Assembly (NCBI GenBank): GCA_036265815.1
Contig: DATAOI010000058.1
Coordinates: 43,561-107,560 of the forward strand
DNA length: 64,000 nucleotides
Origin: Gemmatimonadales bacterium
Lineage (GTDB): Bacteria; Gemmatimonadota; Gemmatimonadetes; Gemmatimonadales; GWC2-71-9
Direction: 5' to 3'
A model generated the notes under the pieces. It ran no database searches, was not told the DNA's origin, and saw only the letters and a list, made by a program, of their open reading frames with translations. The number at the start of each line of letters is the position of its first letter. The first letter of the stretch is position 1. Position numbers and translations under genes: made by a program. This document shows positions 26,313 through 34,738 of this stretch, one piece after another.

Positions 26313-27190
26313 CGCCGGAGGAGGTCACGCACGAGGTGCGGCGGATCGAGATCACCACCCGCCACCTGGTGCGAGACATCGTCGCCGGAGAGTATTCCAG
26401 CGCGTTCCGTGGCCGCGGCGTGGAGTTCTCGGAGGTGCGGGAGTACCAGCCGGGAGACGACGTCCGCACCATCGACTGGAACGTCACCGCCCGGCTCGGC
26501 GCCGCGTACGTGAAGCGTTATCTGGAGGAGCGGGAGCTCACGGTGATGTTCGCCGTGGACTTCAGCGCCTCGGGCGGGTTCGGCAGCCGGGTGCGCACCA
26601 AGGGCGAGCTCGCGGCCGAAGTCTGCGCGGTGCTGGCGCTGGCCGCGGCGCGCAACAACGACCGGGTGGGCGCCCTCCTGTTCACCGACCGGGTGGAGCA
26701 CCATGTTCCGCCGCGGAAGGGCCGACGCCACGTGTTGCGGGTCATCAGCGACATCCTCTCCTTCCAGCCGTCCGGCCGGGGCACCGACCTGGCCGCGGCC
26801 CTCGACGAGCTGGAGCCGACGCTGCGTCGGCGGGCAGTCATCTTCCTCCTCTCTGACTTCATCGCCGCGGACTACGAGGGCACCCTCGCACGCCTGGCGC
26901 GGCGCCACGACCTGGTGGCCCTGCAGCTGGTGGATCCCCGGGAACGGGAGCTGCCCGATGCCGGCGTGGTGACGCTGTGGGATCCCGAGCGGGGTGGCTG
27001 GCGGCGAGTGGATACGAGCGACCTGTCGGTGCGTGAGGGGTTCCGCCGCCGGGCACTCGACTTCGACCGCTCGCTCGAGCGGGGGCTCCGCGAGCGGGGC
27101 GCGGATCTGCTGCGTCTGGAGACGGGGCGGTCGTACGCGGAGCCGCTGCTGGCGTTCTTCCGCCGGCGGGAGCGGATGCTGTGGCGGTGA
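26309..27190 (+). CDS. DUF58 domain protein
   Basis: A 293-residue partner of MoxR. It has the DUF58 core RGRGVEFSEVREYQPGDDVRTIDWNV split around short loops and a von Willebrand factor A-like fold afterwards (VMFAVDFSASGGFGS, LSDFIAADYEGTLARL). The metal site is degenerate (D-x-S-A-S). Start ATG 26309 overlaps the moxR stop by four bases. DUF58 proteins usually bridge the ATPase and the membrane VWA proteins encoded downstream. Confidence 0.93.
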
Positions 27191-28245
27191 AGCGGGGAGG
27201 AGTGCGCGCCGCGACTCTCCGGGACCGGCGGAGAAGATCCCTCGCGGAGCTTGCCCTGAGCCCAGCGAATGGGCTCCGGATGACAGCGCGAGCGCTCGGG
27301 ATGACAGTTTCGCTCCTCGCTACCCTCCTCACTCAGCCCGCAGAGGCCCAGCGCACCGACCAGAAATGGGAGGTGGTGCCCGACACGGCGCGGGCAACGG
27401 TGGGCGACCCGGTGACGGTCCGCTTCCGGCTCCGGCTGGACGAGCGCGATCTCCTGTTCGACTCGCTGCCCCGCCCGGCCGATCCGCTGACTGACGAGGT
27501 GCGCCTGCTGTCGGTGGAGAAGCTGGTCCGGCGGCCCGACCGGATCTTCGTGGGGCAGGCGCGTCTCGTCTTCTTTCGCCCGGGACAGCAGGCGGTGCCG
27601 GTCTTCTCCTTGCCGTTCATGCGGGCGGTGAAGGGGATCGAGCACGGAACGGTGCTGAGCGACAGCGCGTTCGTGGAGATCGCGCCGGTGCTCGACGCCG
27701 GGAACCCCTCGCTGCGCGATATCCGGGAACTGGCCCCCGCGCCAGGGCTCGGGCCATTCTGGTTGGGCATCGCGCTGGCGCTGATGGCGGCCGCGGCCTG
27801 GCTCGTACGCCGCGGACGGTCGCGCGCGGTGCCGGCCGCCATTGTTCCTGCGGAGCCGGCACCCACGCCCGAGCCCGATCCCTTCGCCATCGCAAGGGAC
27901 CGGCTGGGGGAGATCGAACGGGCGGACTGGCCGGCCCAGGGAGAAGTGGCGCGCCATTACCAGGCGGTCACCGACGCCTTGCGGGACTATCTCGAGGCCG
28001 CGGAGTCGCTGCCGGCACGAGAGCGCACCACGTCCGAGCTGCTCTGGGCCCTGCCGCCGCACCTGGTGGAGCGCGGCCTTCGCCGCCGCTGCGAGGAGAC
28101 GCTGGACGAGGCGGACCTGGTGAAGTTCGCCCGCGTCCGGCCCGGTCCCGCTGACTCGGCGGCCTTCCTGAAACGCGCGCGCGACCTGCTCACCCGCTGG
28201 CATGCTGCCGCGCCGCGGGCGGAGGAGCTCGATGCGGTTCGCTGA
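27181..28245 (+). CDS. BatD/DUF4381-like membrane protein
   Basis: A 354-residue envelope protein of the Bat operon. A signal-like segment (MTVSLLATLLTQPAEAQ) is followed by an extracytoplasmic beta-rich domain (ATVGDPVTVRFRLRLDERDL), one membrane helix (FWLGIALALMAAAAWLV, ~197-213) and a cytoplasmic helical C-terminus with RERTTSELLWALP, common in BatD and DUF4381 proteins. GTG 27181 overlaps the DUF58 stop by ten bases. Codons ~17-42 come from a dispersed palindromic repeat at 27231-27306, so the true start may be ATG 27280 or 27301. It overlaps batA by 14 bases. Confidence 0.8.
   Translation: MAVKRGGVRAATLRDRRRRSLAELALSPANGLRMTARALGMTVSLLATLLTQPAEAQRTDQKWEVVPDTARATVGDPVTVRFRLRLDERDLLFDSLPRPADPLTDEVRLLSVEKLVRRPDRIFVGQARLVFFRPGQQAVPVFSLPFMRAVKGIEHGTVLSDSAFVEIAPVLDAGNPSLRDIRELAPAPGLGPFWLGIALALMAAAAWLVRRGRSRAVPAAIVPAEPAPTPEPDPFAIARDRLGEIERADWPAQGEVARHYQAVTDALRDYLEAAESLPARERTTSELLWALPPHLVERGLRRRCEETLDEADLVKFARVRPGPADSAAFLKRARDLLTRWHAAAPRAEELDAVR
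27231..27306 (-). repeat. CHPERSEG-type dispersed palindromic repeat inside the batD 5' region
   Basis: Read on the minus strand this segment gives the familiar run TGTCATCCCGAGCG, TCATCCGGAGCC, GGGCTCAGGGCAAGC and GAGGGATCTTCTCC, translated CHPERSRCHPEPIRWAQGK. This is the short repeat seen scattered through intergenic DNA of many bacteria. Here it lies in frame between the DUF58 stop and the batD signal sequence. Confidence 0.75.
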
Positions 28246-29224
28246 TCCGGGGTTCCTCCTGCTCCTGGCGTTTCCGTTGGGATACGCCGCGTGGCGATGG
28301 CTCCGGCGCCGACAGCCGCCGCCCGAGCGGATCGGGTTCCCGGGGCTACTGTTCCTGGGCGAGGCGCCAACGGGACTGCGGGCTCGGCTGCACCAGCTCC
28401 CGCCGGCGCTCCGTCTCGGCGGACTCGCATTCCTGATCCTGGCGCTGGCCCGGCCGCAGCTCCCCCACGAGATCCGCCAGATCCACAGCCGAGCCCGGAA
28501 CATCATGCTCGCGCTCGACATCTCGAGCAGCATGAAGGCGAGCGACTTCAAACCCGGCAATCGGCTTCAGGTGGCCCGTCGGGTGTTGAGCGAGTTCGTG
28601 GCCCAGCGCGAGGGCGACCTGCTCGGGCTGGTGATCTTCGCGGGCCGGTCCTTTCTCCAGGCGCCACTCACTCCCGACATCGATCTCCTGGGAAAGACGC
28701 TCACCCGGGTCGACATCGGCATGCTGCCGGACGGCACCGCGATCGGAACCGCGCTGGCCACCTGCCTCAACCAGCTCAAGGATCTGCCGCCCAAGGCGAG
28801 CGTCATCGTGCTCATCACCGACGGCGCCAACAACACCGGCCAGCCATCGCCCTACGTGGCGGCGGAGGCGGCCCGCGCCATCGGCGTCCGGATCCACACC
28901 ATCGGCGTGAGCGCCGCCGACACGACCGGTCCCGATAAGCAGTTCATCTGGCGCTGGGGCCGCACGCCCGACCGGCTCACCAGCGCCGACGAGACGGTGC
29001 TCCGGCGGATCGCCGACCGGAGCGGGGGCGAGTACTTCCGGGCCACCGACCCGGAGGCATTGACCCGGATTCTTGCCCGGATCGATCCGCTGGAGCGGAA
29101 CGACGTCCGGATCAGCGAGACGCGGGATTATCGCGAGCTCTACCCTTGGGTGCTGCTGCCCGCGCTGCTGCTCCTCGCGGCCGATCTCCTGCTCGGTGCC
29201 ACCCGGCTCCGTGGCTTGCCATGA
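28232..29224 (+). CDS. BatA-like VWA membrane protein
   Basis: A 330-residue inner-membrane protein. Two N-terminal hydrophobic segments (around 6-18 and 58-72) precede a VWA domain with a complete metal-ion site: DISSS after IMLALDI, Thr in the LPDGTAIG loop and Asp in LITDGANNT. A last membrane helix ends the chain (YPWVLLPALLLLAADLLLG). ATG 28232 follows GGAGGAG. It overlaps batD and is spaced seven bases from batB/C. Bat proteins are linked to envelope stress and aerotolerance in other bacteria. Confidence 0.92.
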   Translation: MRFADPGFLLLLAFPLGYAAWRWLRRRQPPPERIGFPGLLFLGEAPTGLRARLHQLPPALRLGGLAFLILALARPQLPHEIRQIHSRARNIMLALDISSSMKASDFKPGNRLQVARRVLSEFVAQREGDLLGLVIFAGRSFLQAPLTPDIDLLGKTLTRVDIGMLPDGTAIGTALATCLNQLKDLPPKASVIVLITDGANNTGQPSPYVAAEAARAIGVRIHTIGVSAADTTGPDKQFIWRWGRTPDRLTSADETVLRRIADRSGGEYFRATDPEALTRILARIDPLERNDVRISETRDYRELYPWVLLPALLLLAADLLLGATRLRGLP

Positions 29225-29231
29225 GGAGGCG

Positions 29232-30953
29232 ATGAGCTTCGCTGCCCCGCTCGGACTGCTGCTGCTGGCGCTGCTGCTGCCCGCGGCGGGGTGGCTCGCG
29301 CGTCGGCGAGAGCGGCAGCGCCGGGCGGCGCTCCGGAGCTTCGGCGATCCGGCGCTGCTCCGGCGCGGCTCGGTCATAGCGGACGACCGCGTGATGGCGA
29401 TCCGCGCCGGGCTCCAGGTCGCGGCCCTCGGGTTCGGTCTCCTGGCGCTGGCCCGCCCGCAGCTCGGCGAGAAGCGCGCGGAGCTGGCCCGGCAGGGACG
29501 AGACGTGCTGCTGATGCTCGACCTCTCGCGCTCGATGACGGTGCAGGATGTGTCCCCCTCCCGGTTGGCCGTGGCCAAGCGCGCGGCGTGGGAAACGATC
29601 TCCGCGAACTCGGGCGACCGGGTCGGCTTCCTGGTCTTCGGCGGGAGCGCGTTCCTCCAGCTGCCGCTCACCTCGGATCAGGCCACGCTGCGGCTCTTCC
29701 TCGACGCCGCTACGCCCGATGATCTGGGTGACCCGGCCACCGATATCCCCACCGCACTCAGCACGGCGGCAAAGGTGTTCGAGCACGAGGGCGAGCGGGG
29801 ACACCGGGCCGCGCTGATCGTTTCCGACGGCGAGAGCGGCGAGGGCGATCTGGACGGCGCCCTGGCGGCCCTCCGAAAGGCGGAGATCCCGGTGTTCGCG
29901 CTCGCGGTCGGGACCCGAGCGGGCGGACCTGTGCCGGCGGACAGCTCCGAGGCGCCGGAGCGATTCCACCGGGACCACATCGGGCGCATCGCGGTCTCCA
30001 GGATGGAAGAGGGCGAGCTCCGTCGCGTGGCGGAGGCCACCGGCGGCGTCTTCGCCCGCTGGGATCAGCCGGCGCAGCGGCGCCACCTCACCGCCGTGCT
30101 GGGGAAGCTCGAATCGCGCACGTTGGCCGCCCGGCAGTCGCGGGAGCGAGCGGACCGCTTTCAGTGGCCGCTCGCGTTGGCGGTGCTGGCACTGCTGGCG
30201 GAGCTGGGGCTCCGGGTGCGGGTGGCTCGCCCGCCGACCGCGTCCGTGGTCAGGCGCGCGGTGGTGGCGGCGGCGCTGCTGCTGTCGCTCGGGACCGCCG
30301 GCTGCGGGCGCGGATTCCTGGAGAGCCGCCGGGGAGAGCAGCGCTACGAGGCGGGCGATTTCGCGGCAGCGGCGACAGCGTTCGACCAGGCACTCGCGGC
30401 CGACACTACGCCGGCCCGGGCGTATAACTCGGGGAACGCGCTGTACCGGCTGCGGCGATACGAGGATGCCGCCAGACGCTACCGGTTGGCGGCCGAATCC
30501 GCGGAGCTCCGGCAGCGGAGCATGTATAACCTCGGCAACGCGCTGGTACGGGCCGCAGAGGAAGCGCCCAGCCATCCCGAGCCGCTGCACGAGGCGATCA
30601 CGGCATACGAGGAGGCCCTGCGGCTCGATCCCGGAGACGTGGCCGCGAAGTGGAACCTGGAGCTTGCGGTCAGGCGGCTGTCAGACGATCGGACGTCGGG
30701 CGGCTCACCCGGACGCGGCCGCAACGCAGACTATGGGCGAGGCAACATGAACAATCCGGGATACGAGGGGAACCCCGAAGCCGCCGTGGGCGCGATGGCC
30801 GGCGGCGGCTTTGGCGCGGGCGAGGGCGAGACGGTGAAGGAGCTGGACCTCGACCAGGCGCGTCGGCTGCTGGAGACGGTGCAGCGGCAGCAGCTCACCA
30901 GTCACGAAGGGCGGCCACCGAAGTCGGGAGCGACCGGCGACCGGGACTGGTGA
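29232..30953 (+). CDS. BatB-BatC fusion: VWA domain plus TPR domain
   Basis: A 573-residue protein joining two usually separate Bat proteins. Residues 1-330 are BatB: two N-terminal hydrophobic segments, VWA with D97-x-S99-x-S101, LIVSDGESGEGDL, and a closing membrane helix (FQWPLALAVLALLAELGL). A second signal-like segment then follows (VVAAALLLSLGTAGC) with an apparent lipobox at Cys358, then TPR repeats (RRGEQRYEAGDFAAAATAFDQAL, ARAYNSGNALYRLRRYEDAARRY, HEAITAYEEALRLDPG) and an Arg/Gly-rich tail. ATG 29232 has GAGGAGG upstream. The 3' end overlaps the convergent oxidoreductase gene by 52 bases. Confidence 0.9.
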   Translation: MSFAAPLGLLLLALLLPAAGWLARRRERQRRAALRSFGDPALLRRGSVIADDRVMAIRAGLQVAALGFGLLALARPQLGEKRAELARQGRDVLLMLDLSRSMTVQDVSPSRLAVAKRAAWETISANSGDRVGFLVFGGSAFLQLPLTSDQATLRLFLDAATPDDLGDPATDIPTALSTAAKVFEHEGERGHRAALIVSDGESGEGDLDGALAALRKAEIPVFALAVGTRAGGPVPADSSEAPERFHRDHIGRIAVSRMEEGELRRVAEATGGVFARWDQPAQRRHLTAVLGKLESRTLAARQSRERADRFQWPLALAVLALLAELGLRVRVARPPTASVVRRAVVAAALLLSLGTAGCGRGFLESRRGEQRYEAGDFAAAATAFDQALAADTTPARAYNSGNALYRLRRYEDAARRYRLAAESAELRQRSMYNLGNALVRAAEEAPSHPEPLHEAITAYEEALRLDPGDVAAKWNLELAVRRLSDDRTSGGSPGRGRNADYGRGNMNNPGYEGNPEAAVGAMAGGGFGAGEGETVKELDLDQARRLLETVQRQQLTSHEGRPPKSGATGDRDW

Positions 30954-32038
30954 GGCGCGTCTCCTGGCCGCCATGCCGACCGTTCGGCGTCGGTGTACTC
31001 CGGAGCGACCCGCCGGCCCTCCTCCGCGGACCGCATGCCGGCCTCGATGATCGCCATTACCGTGGCTGCCTGCCCCGGGGTGACCGGAGGCTCTGCTTCG
31101 CCTCGAAGCGCGTCCCGGAGCGCCAGATAATATCCCAGATAATTCCCTGCCGGCGCGGCGACCTCCGCGGGCGACGCCGCTTCGCCGGCGATGAGCAGGA
31201 GCGGATCGGGGTCGCTGCCCCAGCCCGGCGAGCCGGGCGTCCGCCCGGAAACGAGCTGCTTCTCCTGCGGGTCGCCCCGGCGCTTGAGGAGGCTGCCGCT
31301 GGTACCGCGCACGAGGAAGCGCCTGCCCGAGTCCGCCGCCAACATGCTGGACGTCAGGATGACCCGCTTCCTTCCGTAGCCGAGGATGGCCTCGAACCAG
31401 TCGACGGCCGCTCCGCCGCTGCGCTGGATTTGCAGATCGGCCAGGACCGTCTCGGGGGGACCGAACAGGACGAGCGCCTGATCGATGAGGTGCGGGCCGA
31501 GATCGTACCAGATGCCCGCCCCGGGACCGGCACGCTCTCTCCAGCGATCGCGAATCTGCGGGCGGTAGCGGCTCATCTCCGATCTGAGCTCCAGGATCTC
31601 GCCGATCCGCCCCGCCAATAGCTCCCGGGCGACGCCCAGAAAGTCGCTGTCCCAGCGACGATTCTGAAAGACGGAGAGGACCCGCCCGGCCGCGCCCGCG
31701 ATGGCGGCGAGCGCACGAGCCTCCGCCAGCGTGATGGTGAACGGCTTGTCCACCACCACGTGCTTGCCCGCGCGCAACGCCGTCTCGGCGAGCGGCGCAT
31801 GGGTGTCGTTGGGCGTGGCGATCACGACCAGATCGATGTCGGGATGCCGTGCCGCCGCGAGCGGATCGGGAATGACATCGACGCCGGGGTAAGCCGATCC
31901 CACGCGGCTCCCCTGACGCGAGCCGATTGCCGCCAGAGCTAGGCCCGGTGTCGCCGCGATCAGCGGTGCGTGGAACACCCGGCCCGCGTACCCGAAGCCG
32001 ATGAGTGCCACACGAGTGTCGGCCTCAGGTGGGACCAT
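30902..32038 (-). CDS. Gfo/Idh/MocA family oxidoreductase
   Basis: NAD(P)-dependent sugar or polyol dehydrogenase-like enzyme of 378 residues. The Rossmann motif GFGYAGR is at the N-terminus; IATPNDTHAPLAETALRAGKHV and the variant cofactor motif VDKPF (usually EKP) follow; GPGAGIWYDLGPHLIDQAL supplies the second conserved block with the catalytic His region. ATG 32038 follows AGGAG. Its last 17 codons are antisense to the batB/C end. The substrate is unknown. Confidence 0.92.
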   Translation of the reverse strand: MVPPEADTRVALIGFGYAGRVFHAPLIAATPGLALAAIGSRQGSRVGSAYPGVDVIPDPLAAARHPDIDLVVIATPNDTHAPLAETALRAGKHVVVDKPFTITLAEARALAAIAGAAGRVLSVFQNRRWDSDFLGVARELLAGRIGEILELRSEMSRYRPQIRDRWRERAGPGAGIWYDLGPHLIDQALVLFGPPETVLADLQIQRSGGAAVDWFEAILGYGRKRVILTSSMLAADSGRRFLVRGTSGSLLKRRGDPQEKQLVSGRTPGSPGWGSDPDPLLLIAGEAASPAEVAAPAGNYLGYYLALRDALRGEAEPPVTPGQAATVMAIIEAGMRSAEEGRRVAPEYTDAERSAWRPGDAPHQSRSPVAPDFGGRPS

Positions 32039-32047
32039 TCTCCTCGC

Positions 32048-32860
32048 CTATCTGCGGTTCTCGACGGCGGTGCCGCCTGCGGGCTTCTCCCGACCGAGCT
32101 CGGCGAGGACCGCTTCGATTTCGGGACGGACGAACGCGCCCGCCCGGGTGACGGCGAACACCTGGTTGACACAGCACCGGCCCCGGATGGGGCGAACCAG
32201 GCGGACCTCGCGCCGGCTCAGGGCGGCGCGAACCGAGTCCAGTGGCACCACCGAGGCTCCGCTTCCCAGCGCGACGGTCGCGACCACCTCCTCCAGCTCG
32301 TCGAAATGGTGCACGCTGCTGGTGCGGGCTGGCTGGGCCCCGAAGTGCGCGTCGAACCAGCGGCCGAATACATAATCTCCCTCCAGGTAGGTCACGAAGG
32401 GCACCGTCTCGTAGGTCTCGAGCCGGCCGAGTGTGCGCTGCGCCAGGCGGCCGCGCAACAGCGCCGGCGCGGCGATCAGCACCAGCTCCTCGTCCCCTGA
32501 GCGCCCGGAAGCTCAGGTGGTTCGACACCTTGGGCAGATAGACGACGCCGAGGTCGACCTCACCGTCTTCGACCATGCGGAGCACCTCGGCAGCGGTTCG
32601 GAAACGGAGGTCGAGCCGGGCCGGGGGTGCCTCGCCCCGAACCAGCGCGCTGAGCGCGGGGAAGAGGACATAGCGGCCGAACCCGCTGACCGCGGCGATT
32701 CGAAGCGGCTCCGCGCGGCCGGGGCTCCGCGGGCCAGCTCGACGGCGAGCTGGGCGTATTCCGGGAAGTAGCGGCCACAGAACTCCAGCAGGCGCCGGCC
32801 GGCCGGAGTCAGGACCGCACGGCGGAGCCCGGACGCGCGCTGGCCGGTACCGCGGCGCTG
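32048..32860 (-). pseudogene. Decayed LysR-type transcriptional regulator
   Basis: The pieces of a LysR protein lie in order but in three frames: AVLTPAGRRLLEFCGRYFP (end of the DNA-binding domain), then LRIAAVSGFGRYVLFPALSAL and VLRMVEDGEVDLGVVYLP (start of the effector domain), then ELVLIAAPALLRGRLAQR through to GREKPAGGTAVENRR. The frame changes fall at a run of four G (32721-32724) and of four C (32494-32497). The N-terminal helix-turn-helix that should precede LTPAGRR is not present in any frame up to the thrC leader. It would have been read toward the oxidoreductase gene, whose regulator it may have been. Confidence 0.8.
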
Positions 32861-33090
32861 GTGCGCGCCGAGGTGTGGCGCTTCCGACCCGATCTCAGCA
32901 TCTGCCGTCAGGCGGCAGCGCAGTGCTATCGAACCGTGATGGGATCGAGCCGTGGCTCGGGGAGGTAGAGGCAACCGCGGGGGCAACGTCAGCTCCCCCA
33001 CCTTGCGCCCCGCCCGCCAATTACGTATCCTGACTTCGACAACTGAATCTCGTGGTCATTTGCGGCCTATTGCAGCCACGTAAAACAAAT

Positions 33091-33125
33091 GCTAAAAAGC
33101 CTCGCGTCCCGAGTGTCTTTTTGGC
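33091..33125 (+). promoter_or_regulatory. AT-rich stem in the threonine synthase leader
   Basis: GCTAAAAAGCC (33091-33101) can pair with GTCTTTTTGGC (33115-33125) with one mismatch and one wobble. It is unusual in such GC-rich surroundings and lies 65 bases before the thrC start. It may be part of the promoter or an attenuator; no leader peptide was identified with confidence. Confidence 0.3.
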
Positions 33126-33189
33126 ATCGGGCGCTTCGTCTTTTCGGGCCCGTGCCGAGACAGCGGAGCGTGGGGCGGAGATCAGCCTC

Positions 33190-34479
33190 ATGACAATCAC
33201 GCTCGACCTGCCGTCTATCGCTCTCGGCAAGCCCGCCGCCAGCTCCGGTCGGGACCTTCGGGTCCTTCCCCTGGTCTGCAAACTCTGCCACACCACCTAT
33301 CCCGGCACGGCCTCCGCCACCTGCGAGGAATGTCTCGGACCGCTGGAGCCGGTGTATCCCGCCGGCCGGGCGCTGCCCAGCGCGGCGCAGATCGGAGCGA
33401 GGTCTCCGTCGCTCTGGCGCTACCGCGAGTGGCTTCCCTTCGAGGGCACGCCGGTCCATTCACTCGACAGCGGGTTCACGCCCCTGCTGGAGAGTCCGTC
33501 CCTTGCGCGGTTGCTGCGAGTCGCGCGGGTCTGGGTCAAGAACGATGCGGTTTCCCATCCCTCGCTCTCGTTCAAGGACCGGGTGGTGGCCACCGCCCTC
33601 AACGCGGCGCACGCGCTGGGTCTGGACACCGTTGGCTGCGCTTCCACCGGCAACCTGGCCAATGCCGTCGCCGCGCAGGCCGCGCGGGCCGGGCTCCCCG
33701 CCTGGATCTTCATTCCACACGACCTGGAGCCGGCCAAGGTAGTGGGCACCCTGGTCTACCATCCCCACCTGGTGCGGGTCCGGGGCAACTACGATGACGT
33801 GAACCGGCTGTGCTCCCAGGTGGCCGACCGTTTCGGCTGGGGCCTAGTGAACATCAACCTCCGCGGATACTACGGCGAAGGCTCCAAGACCATGGCGTTC
33901 GAGATCGCCGAGCAGCTCGGCTGGCGGCTGCCGAGCGCGGTAGTGGCGCCGATGGCCGGCGGATCGCTGCTGACCAAACTGGAGAAGGGGTTCCGCGAGT
34001 TCGCCGAGGCGGGGCTGGTGTCCGGCCAGGCCCCGCGGCTCTACGGCACTCAGGCCCAGGGCTGCGCGCCGATCGTCAACCTGGTCAAGCGGGGCGGGGA
34101 AGCGGTCGAGCCGGTGATTCCCCGCACCATCGCGCGCTCGCTCGCCATCGGCAACCCCGCGGACGGGCGCTTCGCGGCCCGGGCGATCCGAGACACCGGT
34201 GGATGGGTGGCCGGTGTCTCCGACGAAGACCTGCTCACCGGCATCCGGCTGCTGGCCGAGTCGACCGGCGTGTTCACCGAGACGGCCGGCGGGGTGACCG
34301 TGGCCGGCGCGCTCGCGCTGGCCGAGGCAGGGCGCTTCCGCTCGGACGACGAGGTCGTGCTCTGCATCACTGGCAACGGACTCAAGACCGCCGATGCGCT
34401 GGAGGGCACCCTGCCCGCGGCGCCGATCATCAATCCCAAGATTCGCGAGCTGGAGGCTCTCCATGGCCGTGACCTTTAG
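33190..34479 (+). CDS. thrC: Threonine synthase (zinc-ribbon type)
   Basis: PLP enzyme converting O-phosphohomoserine to threonine. The 429-residue product starts with a small zinc ribbon (Cys30, 33, 45, 48) as in archaeal-type ThrC, then SFKDR with the PLP Lys129, STGNLANAVAAQAARAG, APMAGGSLLTK and CITGNGLKT for cofactor phosphate binding. ATG 33190 is used because the upstream open frame to 33052 is not conserved-looking. The gene overlaps the following ubiquitin-like carrier gene by 17 bases. A related activity using a sulfur donor, instead of or in addition to threonine formation, cannot be excluded in view of that partner. Confidence 0.9.
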   Translation: MTITLDLPSIALGKPAASSGRDLRVLPLVCKLCHTTYPGTASATCEECLGPLEPVYPAGRALPSAAQIGARSPSLWRYREWLPFEGTPVHSLDSGFTPLLESPSLARLLRVARVWVKNDAVSHPSLSFKDRVVATALNAAHALGLDTVGCASTGNLANAVAAQAARAGLPAWIFIPHDLEPAKVVGTLVYHPHLVRVRGNYDDVNRLCSQVADRFGWGLVNINLRGYYGEGSKTMAFEIAEQLGWRLPSAVVAPMAGGSLLTKLEKGFREFAEAGLVSGQAPRLYGTQAQGCAPIVNLVKRGGEAVEPVIPRTIARSLAIGNPADGRFAARAIRDTGGWVAGVSDEDLLTGIRLLAESTGVFTETAGGVTVAGALALAEAGRFRSDDEVVLCITGNGLKTADALEGTLPAAPIINPKIRELEALHGRDL

Positions 34480-34738
34480 TCTCCCCACCGTCCTGGCCCG
34501 GCTGACCGACGGGCAGGCGACGATCCAGGCGAGTGGCACGACGCTGGGCGATGTGGTGTCGGAGATCGCGGGACGGTTTCCCCGGCTGGCGCCGCGGCTC
34601 CGGGACGAGGCCGGCGGGCCCTACCCGTTCGTCACCTTCTATTTGAACGACGAGGATATCCGGTTTCGCGACGGTTTCGCCACCCCGGTGCGCGAAGGGG
34701 ACGAGATCACTGTGGTGGCGGCGATCGCGGGCGGCTAG
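34463..34738 (+). CDS. MoaD/ThiS-like ubiquitin-fold sulfur carrier
   Basis: A 91-residue beta-grasp protein ending in Gly-Gly (VVAAIAGG), the tail that sulfur carriers and ubiquitin-like modifiers use for activation as adenylate and thiocarboxylate. The pattern TTLGDVVSEIAGRFPRLAPRL and GDEITVVAAIAGG is typical of the MoaD/ThiS/CysO group. ATG 34463 lies inside thrC and has GGAGG upstream, so the pair is co-translated. No activating E1-like enzyme or desulfurase is encoded nearby. Likely partner: the threonine synthase-like enzyme. Alternatives are molybdopterin or thiamin carriers, less likely here. Confidence 0.88.
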   Translation: MAVTFSLPTVLARLTDGQATIQASGTTLGDVVSEIAGRFPRLAPRLRDEAGGPYPFVTFYLNDEDIRFRDGFATPVREGDEITVVAAIAGG

